Source of the DNA: Sipunculus nudus
Taxonomy: Eukaryota; Annelida; Sipuncula; Golfingiida; Sipunculidae
Direction of reading: 5' to 3'
DNA length: 64,000 nt
Assembly (NCBI GenBank): GCA_026874595.1
Contig: CM049309.1
Location: 26,353,033 to 26,417,032, forward strand
In this document: one piece after another, positions 50,616 to 62,373 of the stretch
How the letters are laid out: each line of letters opens with the position of its first letter
Numbering within the stretch: position 1 is the first letter of the stretch
Translations under genes and position numbers: made by a program
Notes under the pieces: model-generated
Databases searched by the model: none
Told to the model about the DNA's origin: nothing
What the model saw: only the letters and a program-made list of their open reading frames with translations

Positions 50616-50663
50616 ATTCACCTGATGATCGGGTCGCATACCGTGAAACAGACTGTAGTGAAT
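50616..50663 (+). ncRNA. Hammerhead ribozyme, plus-strand copy
   Basis: attcac (50616-50621), CTGATGA (50622-50628), stem II 50629-50644 (tcgggtcgcataccgt), GAAA (50645-50648), stem III with GAC loop (50649-50655), TA at 50656-50657 with predicted cleavage after A50657, and gtgaat (50658-50663) pairing with the first six bases. It differs from the minus-strand copy by one base (A for C at 50640) that removes one stem II pair but leaves three. Core nucleotides are unchanged. Confidence 0.8.
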
Positions 50664-50691
50664 TTACAGTGTTGTTTTTCTCCAGAGTTAT

Positions 50692-51189
50692 ACCGCTCTG
50701 GCCTAGTCTGTAGGCCATGGAGCACTTTACATCGTAGGGAAACACTACCTTATATATATAATGTATTTATGTATATGTATATACACTCTGACAGGCATAC
50801 TCTGCCAGCAAAAACTCTAATCTATGGCCATGCTACCCGGTGGTCACAGAGGCATATACTGTGACAGCAGAAACTGATCTTGGGTTATGGTACCCGGTGG
50901 TCACAGAGGCATACTCAGAGGCGGACATGGGAATGATACTTTCATGGCCAAAAGTAAACTAATATTCCGCAGGAGATAAATATATACCAGAGTTGTATGT
51001 TCTGGATGCACACACAGGGGAAAGGGGCTGCATGATGGCTGGCAGAATATATTTAAATGCCATTTTTGTTTATATACTTTATGATAGTCGAACTTCGTCA
51101 TGTACACGCAGTTGACCTTTAGTTTTTTCACAAAGAATTTATAAAGATAAAGTATACCTTCATATATATTTGTTAATTTGTAATTTTAT
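50692..51189. other. Sequence with a short tandem duplication
   Basis: catactctgccagcaaaaac / catatactgtgacagcagaa and the shared word cccggtggtcacagaggcat mark two units of about 68 bp at 50795-50925. No gene recognised. Confidence 0.5.
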
Positions 51190-52510
51190 GAACCATAGTA
51201 ATTGGCAAAAATTTCCACAAAAATTAATACGTTGCAGTAAAATTATCAGTGGTAGTAATTAAGATCAGGTTTCAATACGCCGGAGCTTCCAGTGGCATTT
51301 AGTCATCTGTTGTTATATTTTTATGGGTTGAGAGTAGATTGCGGTTTGTATATACGATCTATTCAAATAAATGCCTAAATCACTTATCTTTTATGATTAA
51401 ATTCCGATAAAATTATTTTACTGAATTCATTTTCAATATCCCAGGAAAAGACAAAATCATAGAATTCGGTATTTACTTACACTGTAGATATAAAAAATCT
51501 TGTTCATAATATATGTTTGGCCACAGAAAAAAATGTCTGACTTCGTTTTATATAATTGTTTATAATTATTTAGTAAGGTAAGTAAAATGAATATGTTTAT
51601 GTTGTATTACGGTGATTGGACCATCATATGTAAGTCTAAGTCTAATGTTCTATTGGCGAAACATAATATTTTCAAATGTCCTCATACTCAACTGGCTTAA
51701 GGGAATTATTTTTACATGCTCGACAAAAACACTTAATTTTGTATTAAGTATCTGCGGGTCATTCCTGATTGGTGCCCATTCGAAGTCATTTTCTGGTTCT
51801 TTTAGCAGGCCAGAGTAAAAAATTGCAGGAATTAAGGAAGAAAGCACTACATTCTCATCCAATTAATTAATATACATATTTGGAACACTTCAAATATTTG
51901 TTAAGATGTCTAACTCCATGGAGAGGAAAATTTGGCTTGTGGCTCAGATCTATGCACTCTGAGATTGTGGATACATTTTGAGCACAAATAAAAGTTAATG
52001 AGGATTTATAGGAAGACCAGCTGAGTGTTTAATTCGTTTGGAATAAATAAATCTCTGTGAAAATAAATATCATGCAGTAATGTTATCGATTTGCGTTGTT
52101 TAGACCAAGTTATAATATGACCATGCTTTTCATGCCAATTTAGTCATTTGTTCTTTAGATTTAATGAGCTGAAAGCAGAAAATGGTTTTTACTATATTTA
52201 TAAATACATACTAAAATAAATACATGAATGATAACTACTCAGTATTTAATTTTGATAAAATACGTTTGCTGAACCCAACTAAATTCAGTATGCCAGGAAA
52301 GGAGATTTTAAAGTAATTCGTACTCAATAACATTTAAAGTATAAAAAAACATTTGTCCATTCTAAATTGTTTAGACATAGGAGGAAATGTCCGAATGAGT
52401 ACTGAGTTAACTGTAATTATTTATGATTATAAAGTTATACAAGTAAATATGGATATGCTTAAGTTGTATTATGATGCCTGCTGAGACCGCAATTTTGTGC
52501 AAATCTAAAC
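51190..52510. repeat. Ancient tandem duplication, period about 850 bp
   Basis: 51190-51630 aligns by eye with 52040-52500: shared landmarks are tttagtcatctgttgttata / tttagtcatttgttctttag, atcccaggaaaagac / atgccaggaaaggag, and atatgtttatgttgtattac / atatgcttaagttgtattat. The dispersed repeat copy at 51690-51835 lies between. Non-coding and strongly diverged. Confidence 0.55.
51690..51835. repeat. Dispersed repeat, copy 2 (partner at 9611-9790)
   Basis: See the landmarks shared with 9611-9790: ggcttaagggaattattttt, aagtatctgcgggtcattcc and ttttagcaggccagagt. No coding capacity. Confidence 0.55.
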
Positions 52511-53640
52511 TTTTGCATAAGCAAACACAAAATATCTATTTAGAGAAGTGGGCTTTGTCTTGAGTTTACCTTCACATTTTGGTGAGGTAAGTGTTTGCCT
52601 AGATAGAAATCTCGTTTAAGATTAAATCGTTTAATAAAGATATTTGTTACATAATACGGGAAAAAGTGGCTTGCTACATATAATAAAAAATATAATGTAT
52701 TTATGGAATTTATTTTTACCTTCCCAAAATTAAACAAGTATGAAGTTAAATGTGATAGTACGCAGGAATGAGAACAGAATAAGAAGTATAGGCTAATATA
52801 TATAGGACATGATCTCTATATAGATGAAATAATGAATATTCAAATGACATATCTTATTAAGCAACTGTAGGAAACACCACTGTAGTTTCCTAGAGAAAGA
52901 AATACAAGACATATTTATCGTAAAAGGTACTACAATACTAATAAGACTAAAAGACAGGATATATCGAATCATCTGCAATTAAGTCTTCGAAATTTAGAAA
53001 GCATATAATTTAAAACTTTTAACCATAACAGGGGCAGCTGTTTATTTTTCGGCTCACAAAGAAAATGGCATGATAGTTGTAGACTGATCACTTTTATATT
53101 TTACTAAGGCCTTTAAGCCTATGACACGACTTCAACTGCAATGTTAACAAGAGATACTTAAAGTACTTTTTGAAAGAGTTAAAGGTCCCCCATATGCGTT
53201 CCCCTATATGCGAAATGCGGATTCCAAAAAAAAAGTCAACTACAATGACCGCAAAGGTAATTATTAGTAAGGCCTAATAGACAGTATACTCTCCAAAAGT
53301 CTAGGACTCTAGATATAAAAAAGTATTAAACAAACAAACAATGTACAATATATATTCCTCTTCACTAAATCATTTTATTTGATATTTGCACACGTTGTTG
53401 ATGACCACCATTTTGAGATCTGTCATGGTTACGTGACATTTTAGGTAAAGGCTTCTTGCACACATGATAAAAAAACTAGATATTTCTGCTGCGGTGCCAT
53501 AGTATCCCCAGACAATTATAACCCCCCCCCCCCCTCCCCCCAGCCTCGAAGAATAGGATCCCATCTTGAATTCAGATGCAGAGACTGACACTTGGCAAGC
53601 CATGCACCATGGTTTCTTATAAGTATATGGGCATATTTAA
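52511..53640. other. AT-rich intergenic sequence
   Basis: No gene recognised. A poly-C run lies at 53522-53540. Frames on the minus strand are short and featureless. Confidence 0.45.
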
Positions 53641-54850
53641 GGTAAAGGTCACTCTCATAGGAGAGGTCATGATCCAAATTGAAATATATCTCATTCCGTA
53701 ACCCATGTCATGATATGAAAGAAATCCGTCCATTAGTTTTCAACTTATTATGCTCACAGTGCTGTTAAGTGGCAATGGTAGGGTATTACAAGGTGCGAAA
53801 GCAAGAAAAGACACAAGGTGGCGCCACCTGTATTCTGCAGAAGACAAAATAATCCAAGATTTAAAACAAAATATTTAAAAATTAAAATAAAAAAAAAAAA
53901 ATAAAACTTAAAAATATATATATGCATGATATGAGTGAAATCTGTCCATTAGTTTTCAATTTATCATGCTCACAGTGCTGTCAAGTGGCAATGGTGGGGT
54001 ATTTACAGGTGCAAAAGCGAGTAAACGACACATTGTTTCATTTTAACATTATCGCTGCTGTGACCTTGAAAAAATGTATCAAGGTCATCCATGTTCATAT
54101 TTGACCTAGACGATGATAAGATGCATCAAACTTGTGGGTTTGGTGACTGTACCTCAAATTCTTACAAAGTTATTCCATTTAAACATCATTTTAGCAAGAA
54201 AACCACATAAGGTGGCGCAACCTGTCTTCTGCAGAAAACATTAATGCTATCCAAGATCTTCGGTCAATTTGATTTTTGGATCATTCCATATGTATCCCTT
54301 ACTGAGATATTAAAGATTTTGTGTGAATTTCACCAAATATGGGAATATTCAAGGTCAAGGCCACTCTCATAGGAAAGGTAATGACCCCAATTTAAATAAA
54401 CATCATCCCATAACCCATATCTATGTATATATGCATAATATAAAAGAAAGCTGTCCATTGGTTTTTGACTTATAATGTTCACAGTACTGTCAAGTGGCAA
54501 TTTTGGGGGTATTAAAAGGCACGAAAACAAGTAAAGAATAATAGATGGCGCCACCAGTTTCTGAAACATGGCAACCCTATCCATGATCTTCGATCAACTT
54601 GATTTTGGGGTCAATCCGTGCAAGATTTTTTTAGATATTTAAGAATTTGTGTGATTTTCCCCAAAATTGGACCTATTCAAGGTCAATGCACTTTCCTTAT
54701 AGTAAAGGTCATGACCTCATTTTAAATAGGCGTCGTCCTCTCACCCATATCTATACATATACCAAGTTTGGTAAAAATCCGTGAAATATTTTTTTTTAGT
54801 TATGGCGCCAACAAGATTTATATGCGGCGTCGGCGGGACTGGAAAGTATT
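53641..54850. repeat. Degenerate tandem repeat, about 280-430-bp units
   Basis: Three to four units share (a)aggtcaaggccactctcata, aggtcatgacc, ccgtccattagttttcaact, tcacagtgctgt(t/c)aagtgg and ggtggcgccacctgt. Unit landmarks (cactctcata or its equivalent) fall at about 53651, 54362 and 54690, and tcacagtgct at about 53755, 53970 and 54480. The sequence closes with tagttatggcgccaacaaga. No ORF. It is the same style of array as at 59.4 kb, but a different family. Confidence 0.65.
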
Positions 54851-55074
54851 TGTCTTTGGCTTTAGTTTGGTATATCGTTTGCAATATTTGATCCTGATAC
54901 AGCGGATCTGAAGTGATTCCTCCTGGCCCAACCCCTAGTTTTCTTATGCTAAATTTTGTTATTTCGATGAGGAAAGACCAAATAGTTTTTAGGCGTTAAA
55001 ACGAAACAAGTGTGTACTTCACGTACGTGGGCACCCGTTCTATAATCAACCGACTTGATGGGCTGGGTCTTTTC

Positions 55075-55146
55075 ACCGAGAGCCACGAGAGCCACCGAGG
55101 ACCACCGAGAGCCACCGAGGGCCCGCACGATTCACCGAGAGCCACT
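55075..55146. repeat. Short minisatellite, (c)accgagagc units
   Basis: caccgagagccacgagagcc, accgaggaccaccgagagcc and accgagggc units, about 9-10 bp, seven or so copies. Confidence 0.8.
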
Positions 55147-56225
55147 CATCATGCAAAGCACTGTACACATGCCTGATATATAATTTTGATACCTGCGTAT
55201 CCTTTATCATGCATTAATAATAATATATGCATGTTTTGAAAACTCTTAAAATATAAGGTCATATTACACTTCCACTCTGAATTAAGCCACTTGATCAATG
55301 AAGCTGGAACGAAATGGAAGCATATATAATATGACCTAATACTTAATAATTAATACTTAATAATAAATTGTTTATAGCCAGTCTGTATCATGATCAGGAT
55401 TTCGCCTATAGACTGGCGACCTGCTTTTCCCAGGTCATCAGCTGAATCATCCTTTTGTCATTCACAGTCCCACAGGAAGTTCTTTTAATTATTTTTTTAA
55501 AATCAGAAATGATATATATTCATGCACGCTGAAACGTCAGCAAACGATGTAAACCTCTGATTCTGTGGGTGTTTGGAAGGTGGATCTTGAAATGACCATT
55601 TCCCAAATCTATACCATTAATTGCGTAAGGACGATACCTGTATTGTCTTACAACACACTCACCAGACAAAACTTTCATTCATATTAGTGAAATAAATATA
55701 GAAAACCATGCTTCTCATTGATTTCTGACATTTATTTATCACACAGTGATAATTGAATGACATCTTTCCCACAGCAGTCACATGACGTAAAATCCACATA
55801 TGTAAATATTTTTAATTTGGATAGAAAAAAATGTTGAATGCATCAACAACGACAGCAGTATCTAGTAAGTACACAATACTATAATAAACATTGCCTTGAC
55901 AAATTTTGCGATATCACGTTGACATTTGCAATTCATGAAATTTACAAATGCACGTGCACCATATTTGCAATGGTACACACAAAACATAATTATGTTGAAT
56001 GAAATATCACACTTCACATTTCGATTTAATGTACAATCACAACCTACAGGACATCTTTCCAACAGCAGTCAACAAAAAGTGAAATCCACATATATGTAAA
56101 ACATTTTAAATTTGGATAGAAAAAAACTGTTGAATGCATCATCAACGAGAGTTGTAAGTACAAAAAAAAACTATATTGCATTGAAAAACTTGCAAACGTG
56201 AAAGGAAGGCAAGGCGGGGGAATGG
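55147..56225. other. AT-rich sequence with a 130-bp direct duplication
   Basis: 55762-55890 and 56048-56170 are diverged direct copies (gacatctttcccacagcagt / gacatctttccaacagcagt; atttggatagaaaaaa; gttgaatgcatca). No gene is recognised. The second copy ends just before the MULE remnant on the minus strand and may belong to its flank. Confidence 0.55.
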
Positions 56226-57060
56226 GATTTAATCCAGTTTCAGCTGCCTGGCACAGGGTTTAGGTGTTCTGCACCGCTCAGGTCTTTGGCGCTTTTTCTG
56301 TCCAGGGTTTTTACCACCTGTTGGAGTAGAAACAAATCTAGAGCCATCGGAGGAATGAACAAATTTCCCGCGCAGACCAGAGCGACAATCACGCAAAAAT
56401 CGTTTTAATAAATCAGCCTTTTCTTCTTCCGTTTTAATTTCCCAAACATGGGCTTCCACAGAATGATGTTTATACTGCTCGCTCCAGACAAAGTTCCCTC
56501 TACCATATAAACTTCTTTTGAGGTCAGTGTATTGTGACTCCACAGTTTCATACAGTTTCATTGCCAATTCAAACAAATTTCTAGGCTTTCAATCTAATTT
56601 AATTTTCAACAGGTGATTGGCGGATTCAGCATTATTATTTGTCCAGGCCTTTACAGCATTCGACATTTGTTAAGGTTTAAACACATACTGTCGGACTGTA
56701 GAGACTGTAAAGAGAAAACTGGGATAATTTTTTTGAACAAACAGCTCAATTTACAATGTCTTTTTTATATAATCGGCCTCGGAGCTGGCATTGGACAAAA
56801 CATCCTGGCCAAACAATTTGGAAACAATTCTGTGCCGCATGTTTTGATTAACTGGGGCTTTGTTCGTCAAATAATCTGAAAATTCCCCTTTAGATGACGG
56901 ACACAAAGTACTTGGGTGGCACGGGGGAAGGAATGTGAAATGGCTTTTCTAATTCTTGGTCTGACCCTATAATTTGCCTTTACCCGAACCAAAGTCTGGA
57001 CATTACAAATCCTAATCTGTCTATTCTGGACCTTTCCATTGGAACAGACTGCCAGCTTAT
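56226..57060 (-). pseudogene. MULE-type transposase, C-terminal remnant
   Basis: On the minus strand, starting near 57060, broken frames read RIRKAISHSFPRATQVLCVR (about 56957-56900), then NQNMRHRIVSKLFGQDVLSN, AVKAWTNNNAESANHLLKIK (about 56665-56605) and, in the open frame 56576-56229, FELAMKLYETVESQYTDLKR, SLYGRGNFVWSEQYKHHSVE, TEEEKADLLKRFLRDC. The H.FP.A..LLCVRH and WTNNNxES.NH.LK signatures are those of Mutator-like (MULE) transposases of animals. The end is basic (KKRQRPERCRTPKPC). The catalytic DDE region upstream is missing. Stops and frameshifts make it a relic; it is the only DNA-transposon protein visible in the window. Confidence 0.6.
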
Positions 57061-57480
57061 ATCCGAAGGTTTTACGTCACTTCCCATATCTAAAAGAAAA
57101 GTTAAAGCATTACCTCTCAAGTATTTATATACTGATTATTCTGCATTCTTACTTCCGTGAATCACATTAACGTGTGGTTTAAATTTATAATTTTGCATTT
57201 TATCCGATATTTTAACATTGTGGACTGTGTATATATGTTTCACATGCGGTTGTTTTTACTTATCATATGTTTCGTAGAAATCCGTTTATATTATCACGTA
57301 GGATTTAGTATTTCATAAATGTCTTAGAATACACACTGTAGTTTTTATTCATCTAATTGCCTATTCATATATTCCATGACATCCTTTTGTTGTAATAATG
57401 TATGTGCAATTGTAACGGCACCCCACTGAAAAACAACATTAACCTGAATGGGCTTTCCTGATAAGATATATTTGTAATGA
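57061..57480. other. AT-rich intergenic sequence
   Basis: No gene or repeat recognised. Confidence 0.4.
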
Positions 57481-57593
57481 ATAAATAAATAAATGTATTT
57501 TTATATTTATACATACATATACATACATACATTATATATATATATATATAAATAAATGTATTTTTATATTTATACATACATATACATACATAC

Positions 57594-57634
<41 letters not shown>
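57481..57634. repeat. Duplicated block with (TA)n tails
   Basis: aaataaatgtatttttatat ttatacatacatatacatac plus a TA tract occurs twice in tandem (57486-57551 and 57550-57634). Open frames here are dinucleotide artefacts. Confidence 0.85.
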
Positions 57635-57637
<3 letters not shown>

Positions 57638-59366
57638 ATGTGTCTGTCCGTGTGAAAATTTTGTGGTAAAATAATGAGCAGCATAGTATATGGTGATGGT
57701 GATTTCTTTCTTTTTGGAGGTCCCCAACAGACGGCCAGGGAGAATCGAATGATTCCGAATATATGGGATATACATATATAGCAAAGTTTAGATGGCATAA
57801 CATATATTAATAAAGATTGTTTTAGTTTACGTTTGTAAGTTATTAGAGAGAGGGTTAGAAAAATAAAGATTAAGAGAGTTTTATTTCAAGAATTTGACCA
57901 ACAGAGAGAGGAGGGAGATTACAACTGTAATTAATCTGTATCATGAACCCGACTTAAAGATCCATGCAATTATAATGCCATTTATAATATAACATCTGGT
58001 CTAGCCTAATTGACAGACCATGCCAGTTGACTTCACGCATTCCCAACCCTGCTTTTATCTTTAAATGGGTTATCAACACAAACCAGCAGGGGAACATCAT
58101 GAGTGACTTAAATTAATTGCTTTTTCTGGCCTGTATCATATATTCTGACAGCTCTCATTTGATGTGCACTGTACGTTTTCGTTCCCGAAAGAGAAAAAAA
58201 GACTTCCCTTTATTTTTTTATTCTCTTTATGGTTATTTCACATTACCCTGCTTAAGTGTCTCTTGACATAAACTTATAATATCATATAAAACGAATCTCT
58301 AATTTGCTCTAATAGCATATATCTAAAAAAGATTAGCTTTTAATAAAAGTTTTTTTTCTTTTCTTTCATTCAAAGAAGATATTGTAGTAGGTTCATTGTG
58401 GACAAAATCAAGATCTTTATCTTAGGACCAACTAATGAGCTATGCTCGTCCTCAATCCCAAAAATCTTGTACCATGATGAATGTTATTTTAGTAAGATGT
58501 CAATAAAATTTTCACAACAATTATTGTAACAAGTAAAGCAGAAAGTCTGCTAGTGAATAGAATTATACCTTTTAAATTCATTTAAACCAATGTATATAGA
58601 GAGCAAGGCTCAATGTTAAAGGTTTTTTTTTTGGGGGGGGGGGTGAATAAATAAGACAATGTGACCGGCACCCTTCCGTCAGAGGTCGTCAGTTCTCAAG
58701 CCACTTGTGAGTCCGAGTCTGCGCAATGTCTAATAATGTCTGCGCGATGTCTAATAATGGTCCCCCTCCCCGGATTTCGACTTTCGGTGTCCAAGTTTTA
58801 CACACTTTGCGATTTCGGCCTGAAACAGGTTCGGCCCAGGCATTGCACATGTCCTCAGTCACTTTAGATATAACACGGGTTTTAGATGCTCTCTTGTTCG
58901 TGAGAGGTTGACAAGGAATTATGGTAAGCATTCATTAGAAACAACGGCCCGACTTGATAATCAGTAACTACCAGGGAATATCTGTTAAAATCAAGCTGAA
59001 ATGGCCTAATAATAAACCGTAATGCTTATATTTCTCTCATTGATCCATTCACACGACAAAAATGTCAAAATATATATTACACTTTACAGGAACACACGAT
59101 ATCACTTATCAGAGTTTACTTGCCATACGGACATAATGTAAGAGAACATTATTAAGATTAAGTAGTAAGTAATAGCGGATTACAAAGGATAACACAGTAA
59201 AGCACTTTAGTGTACTTATTCATTGGTTCTCCTGGTCCTCTTTATATTGTTCCGGGGGATTTGGGGTCCGGACCACACTTTTCAGCAGCCGCAAGCTTTT
59301 TTAAGTGTTTTAGATCAATTTTTTGGCCTGGACCCCCGCCCCCTTCTCTGGACCTGGTGACCTTTT
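57635..59366. other. Intergenic sequence
   Basis: No gene recognised in 1.7 kb. At 58722-58759 atgtctaataatg is repeated 24 bp apart within a GC-richer island (58660-58870), and a T/G homopolymer run lies at 58622-58643. 59225-59366 resembles the flank of other repeats (tggacccccgcccccttctc, with a related tggacccctccttttcctta at 61124). Confidence 0.4.
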
Positions 59367-61095
59367 TTTAGCTCAGCTGACTAAGTCATCTGAGCTATAG
59401 GGATCACCTTTTGTCCGTCGTCCGTCCGGGCGTCTGTCCGTTAACAGGGCACAAATCGTAACCGCTAGAACTGGAATCTTCTTACTTGACATCCTGGGAG
59501 GTCTATGGAAATTCTCCTTGTAAACCTGAAATTAGGTCACTGTGACCTATATTCTTCGAGCTATGGGGTTCCGAAGTAACCCCCAGAATAATGGAAACTT
59601 TGATACAAAAGCTCAAGTATCTGAACAACTAATGCATTGATCATCATGATTTTTTGCATGGATATTGATCATGGAGTGTTTCATCAGTTTCTGCAGACTG
59701 GTGGTGCCACCTGTATTTTTTCGATTTTTACCAATATTTTTCTCTATTTTTGAGACCTATTAAGATGCGGCCATCTGTTAACAGGGCACAAATCGTAACA
59801 ACTACACCTAGAATCTTCTCTCTTGACATGCAGGGAGGCCCATGAAAAGTCTCCTAAAAAACTTGAAATTAGGTCTCTTTTACCCATAACCTCTGAGCTA
59901 TGGGGCTCCGAAGTACCCCCCAGAATAATGGAAAATTTGATACAAAAGCTCAAGTATCTGAACAATTATTATATTGATCACCATGATTCTTTGCATGGAT
60001 ATTGATCATGAAATGTTTCATCAGTTTCTGCATTCTGGTGGCGCCACCTGTATTTTTTCAATTTTTAGCTCAGCTGACTGAAAGTCATCTGAGCTATAGG
60101 GATCACCTTTTGTCCGTCGTCCGTCCGGCCATCCAGGCGTCTGTCTGTTAACAGGGCACAAATCGTAACCGCTAGACCTGGAATCTTCTTACTTGACATC
60201 CTGGGAGGTCTATGGAAATTCTCCTTGTAAACCTGAAATTAGGTCACTGTGACCTATATTCTTCGAGCTATGGGGTTCTGAAGTACCCCCCAGAATAATG
60301 CAAAATTTAATACAAAAGCTCAAGTATCTGAACAACTAATGCATTAATCACCATGATTCTTTGCATGGATATTGATCATGGAGTGTTTCATCAATTTCTG
60401 GAGATTGGTGGCTCCACCTATATTTTTTTTATTTTTTACGATTTTTTTTCTCTACTTTTGTGATCTTTAAACATTTGGTCATCTGTTAACAGGCCACAAA
60501 TCATAATGACTTGACCTAGAATCTTCTTTCTTAACATGCAGGGAGGTCCATGAAACATCTTGGAAACCTGAAATTAGGTCTCTGTTACCCATATCCTTCA
60601 TGCTCTGGGGCTCCGAAGTACTCCCCAGAATAAAGATTTGGTCATCTGTTAACAGAGCACAAATTATAATGACTTGACCTAGAATCTCCTTTCTTGATAT
60701 TCTGGGAGGCCCCTGAAAAGTCTCCTTGTGCACCTGAAATTACATCTCTGTTACCCATATCCTTCATCCTATGCGGCTTTGAAATACCCCCCAGAATAAA
60801 CATTTGGTCATCTGTTAACAGGGCACAAATCATAATAACTGGACCTAGAATTTTATTTTTTGACATGCTGGGAGACCCCTGAAAAGTCATCTTGTAAACC
60901 TTGAAAATAGGTGTCTGTTACCCATATCCTTCATGCTACAGAGCTCCACAGTACCCCAATGAATATTGGATGATTTTATACACAAGGTCAAGTTTGGAAA
61001 AAGTTTTTCATTCAAATTTGACATTCAGATGATAAAATTACTTTTGTCAATGTCTTCCTGGTCAGCTGAGCATCATGACCCCTGGGTCACTTGTT
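59367..61095 (+). repeat. TAGCTCAGCTGAC repeat with internal tandem units, copy 1
   Basis: Opens with a foldback sequence, tagctcagctgactaagtca tctgagcta (59368-59396), followed by gtccgtcgtccgtccg. The start is repeated at 60064. Six units share the header taacagggcacaaatc(g/a)taa at about 59443, 59777, 60149, 60487, 60648 and 60816, and the word ccccccagaataatg. The last units are shorter (about 165 bp). It closes near gtcagctgagcatcatgacc (61061). No protein-coding capacity; frames at 59744-60890 are repeat artefacts. Confidence 0.75.
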
Positions 61096-62373
61096 AGGCT
61101 TTGTCATTAGTCCTCCTGCGCTGGACCCCTCCTTTTCCTTAATCTTGGATCTGCCCTAGCGACAGCCTGTCACCCCAAACGTCGATTTTAGATGAACTGA
61201 AGAACGATGGGGTGACTGTACAAGCTATTGGGTTCGCATCAATTCTAGTATGTGCAGATGTGCACGCCATTTCTGACACTACTTTTTAATTTTCATCTAC
61301 TTCTAGAACTGTCATTTTCCTGAGTTAAGACAAAAAGTGACATTATTCTGTTGGGGAAAATAATAATTATTACTTCCACGGTTGACTTACGTGTATTCGT
61401 GCAGCAGTTTTTAATACAGAGGCTGGTTTCACTCGAAAAAACTCATCTACACGGTTTCAGGGGGAGAATCATAACATCTGGTAGGGGATTCCCAGACGGC
61501 TCTGTGTAAAACTCGGAAGTCAGAGGTCGGAAGCAAGGATTTTTTTTAAATAAAGCAATGATCGAAGCATAATTAAAATGCTGTTACATCAGTGGAAAGT
61601 ACCATTTTATTTTTATTCATAGAATAAGGTCTATTCTATCATTATGTAAAAAATCAAGGTTATCCATCCGAGGTAATAGACTATTTTTTGTCGGAAATAC
61701 TCGGTTTTAGTCGAAATGTGTAAAACTCGGAAGCCAGTAATGGCCAATGCACTGGACATCATATCGTCAGCAACATGTCAAGCATTTTCAGTTTCTTCAA
61801 TATGACATATTTTTCATATACTCAATCTGTTTTGTATCATTCATGATGCTGTTTTTTTTTTATAATATATTGATATTTTATTTCATTTTGTAATACAAGA
61901 TTATATTAACTCGTCAATATTTTACGCTGTTACTGTATTTTATGATGGTGGAAACATGAAAAAATTAAAGTTTTTGATAGTATTTTTTTCACATTACAAA
62001 TGTGTCCATATAAAAATTACCCTGATAATATCATAGAGACATAAACCTTAAAACGTCCAGTAAATATTTTTACAAGGTTGTTTTGAATAAAATATTTATT
62101 TTCCTCTTCCATTGACCAAAACATTTCATCAGGATAATGAATCTCTGAAGCTCTTATCTATAATGTAATACTTTTTATGCCAATTTATATTTTACATTTC
62201 ATAGTCAGGTTTCACACATTGATTAAAAACGTGAACAAGAATTAATTTGAGTTTAAAAAAAAATAATTATTTGCTTAATTTACAAATCGATCAGATTTTA
62301 TAATCACACATGTATTAGTATGTTATATATTATCTGGACTGTTGCATCCCTTTTCTAAGATATATTTTAACAT
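61096..62373. other. AT-rich intergenic sequence
   Basis: No gene recognised. tgtaaaactcggaagtcaga (61505) and tgtaaaactcggaagccagt (61717) form a small direct repeat. Confidence 0.4.

Larger units (their letters stand above)
50535..50691. repeat. Near-perfect inverted repeat, 76-bp arms, 5-nt spacer
   Basis: Arms 50535-50610 and 50616-50691 are reverse complements with a single mismatch; the spacer is tcaac. Each arm contains a complete hammerhead motif and the terminal sequence shared with the PLE at 12981-13039 (cagtgttgtttttctccaga). A (TA)n tract (50508-50537) abuts the left arm. The sequence following the right arm (accgctctggcctagtctgt) also resembles PLE ends. Confidence 0.95.
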
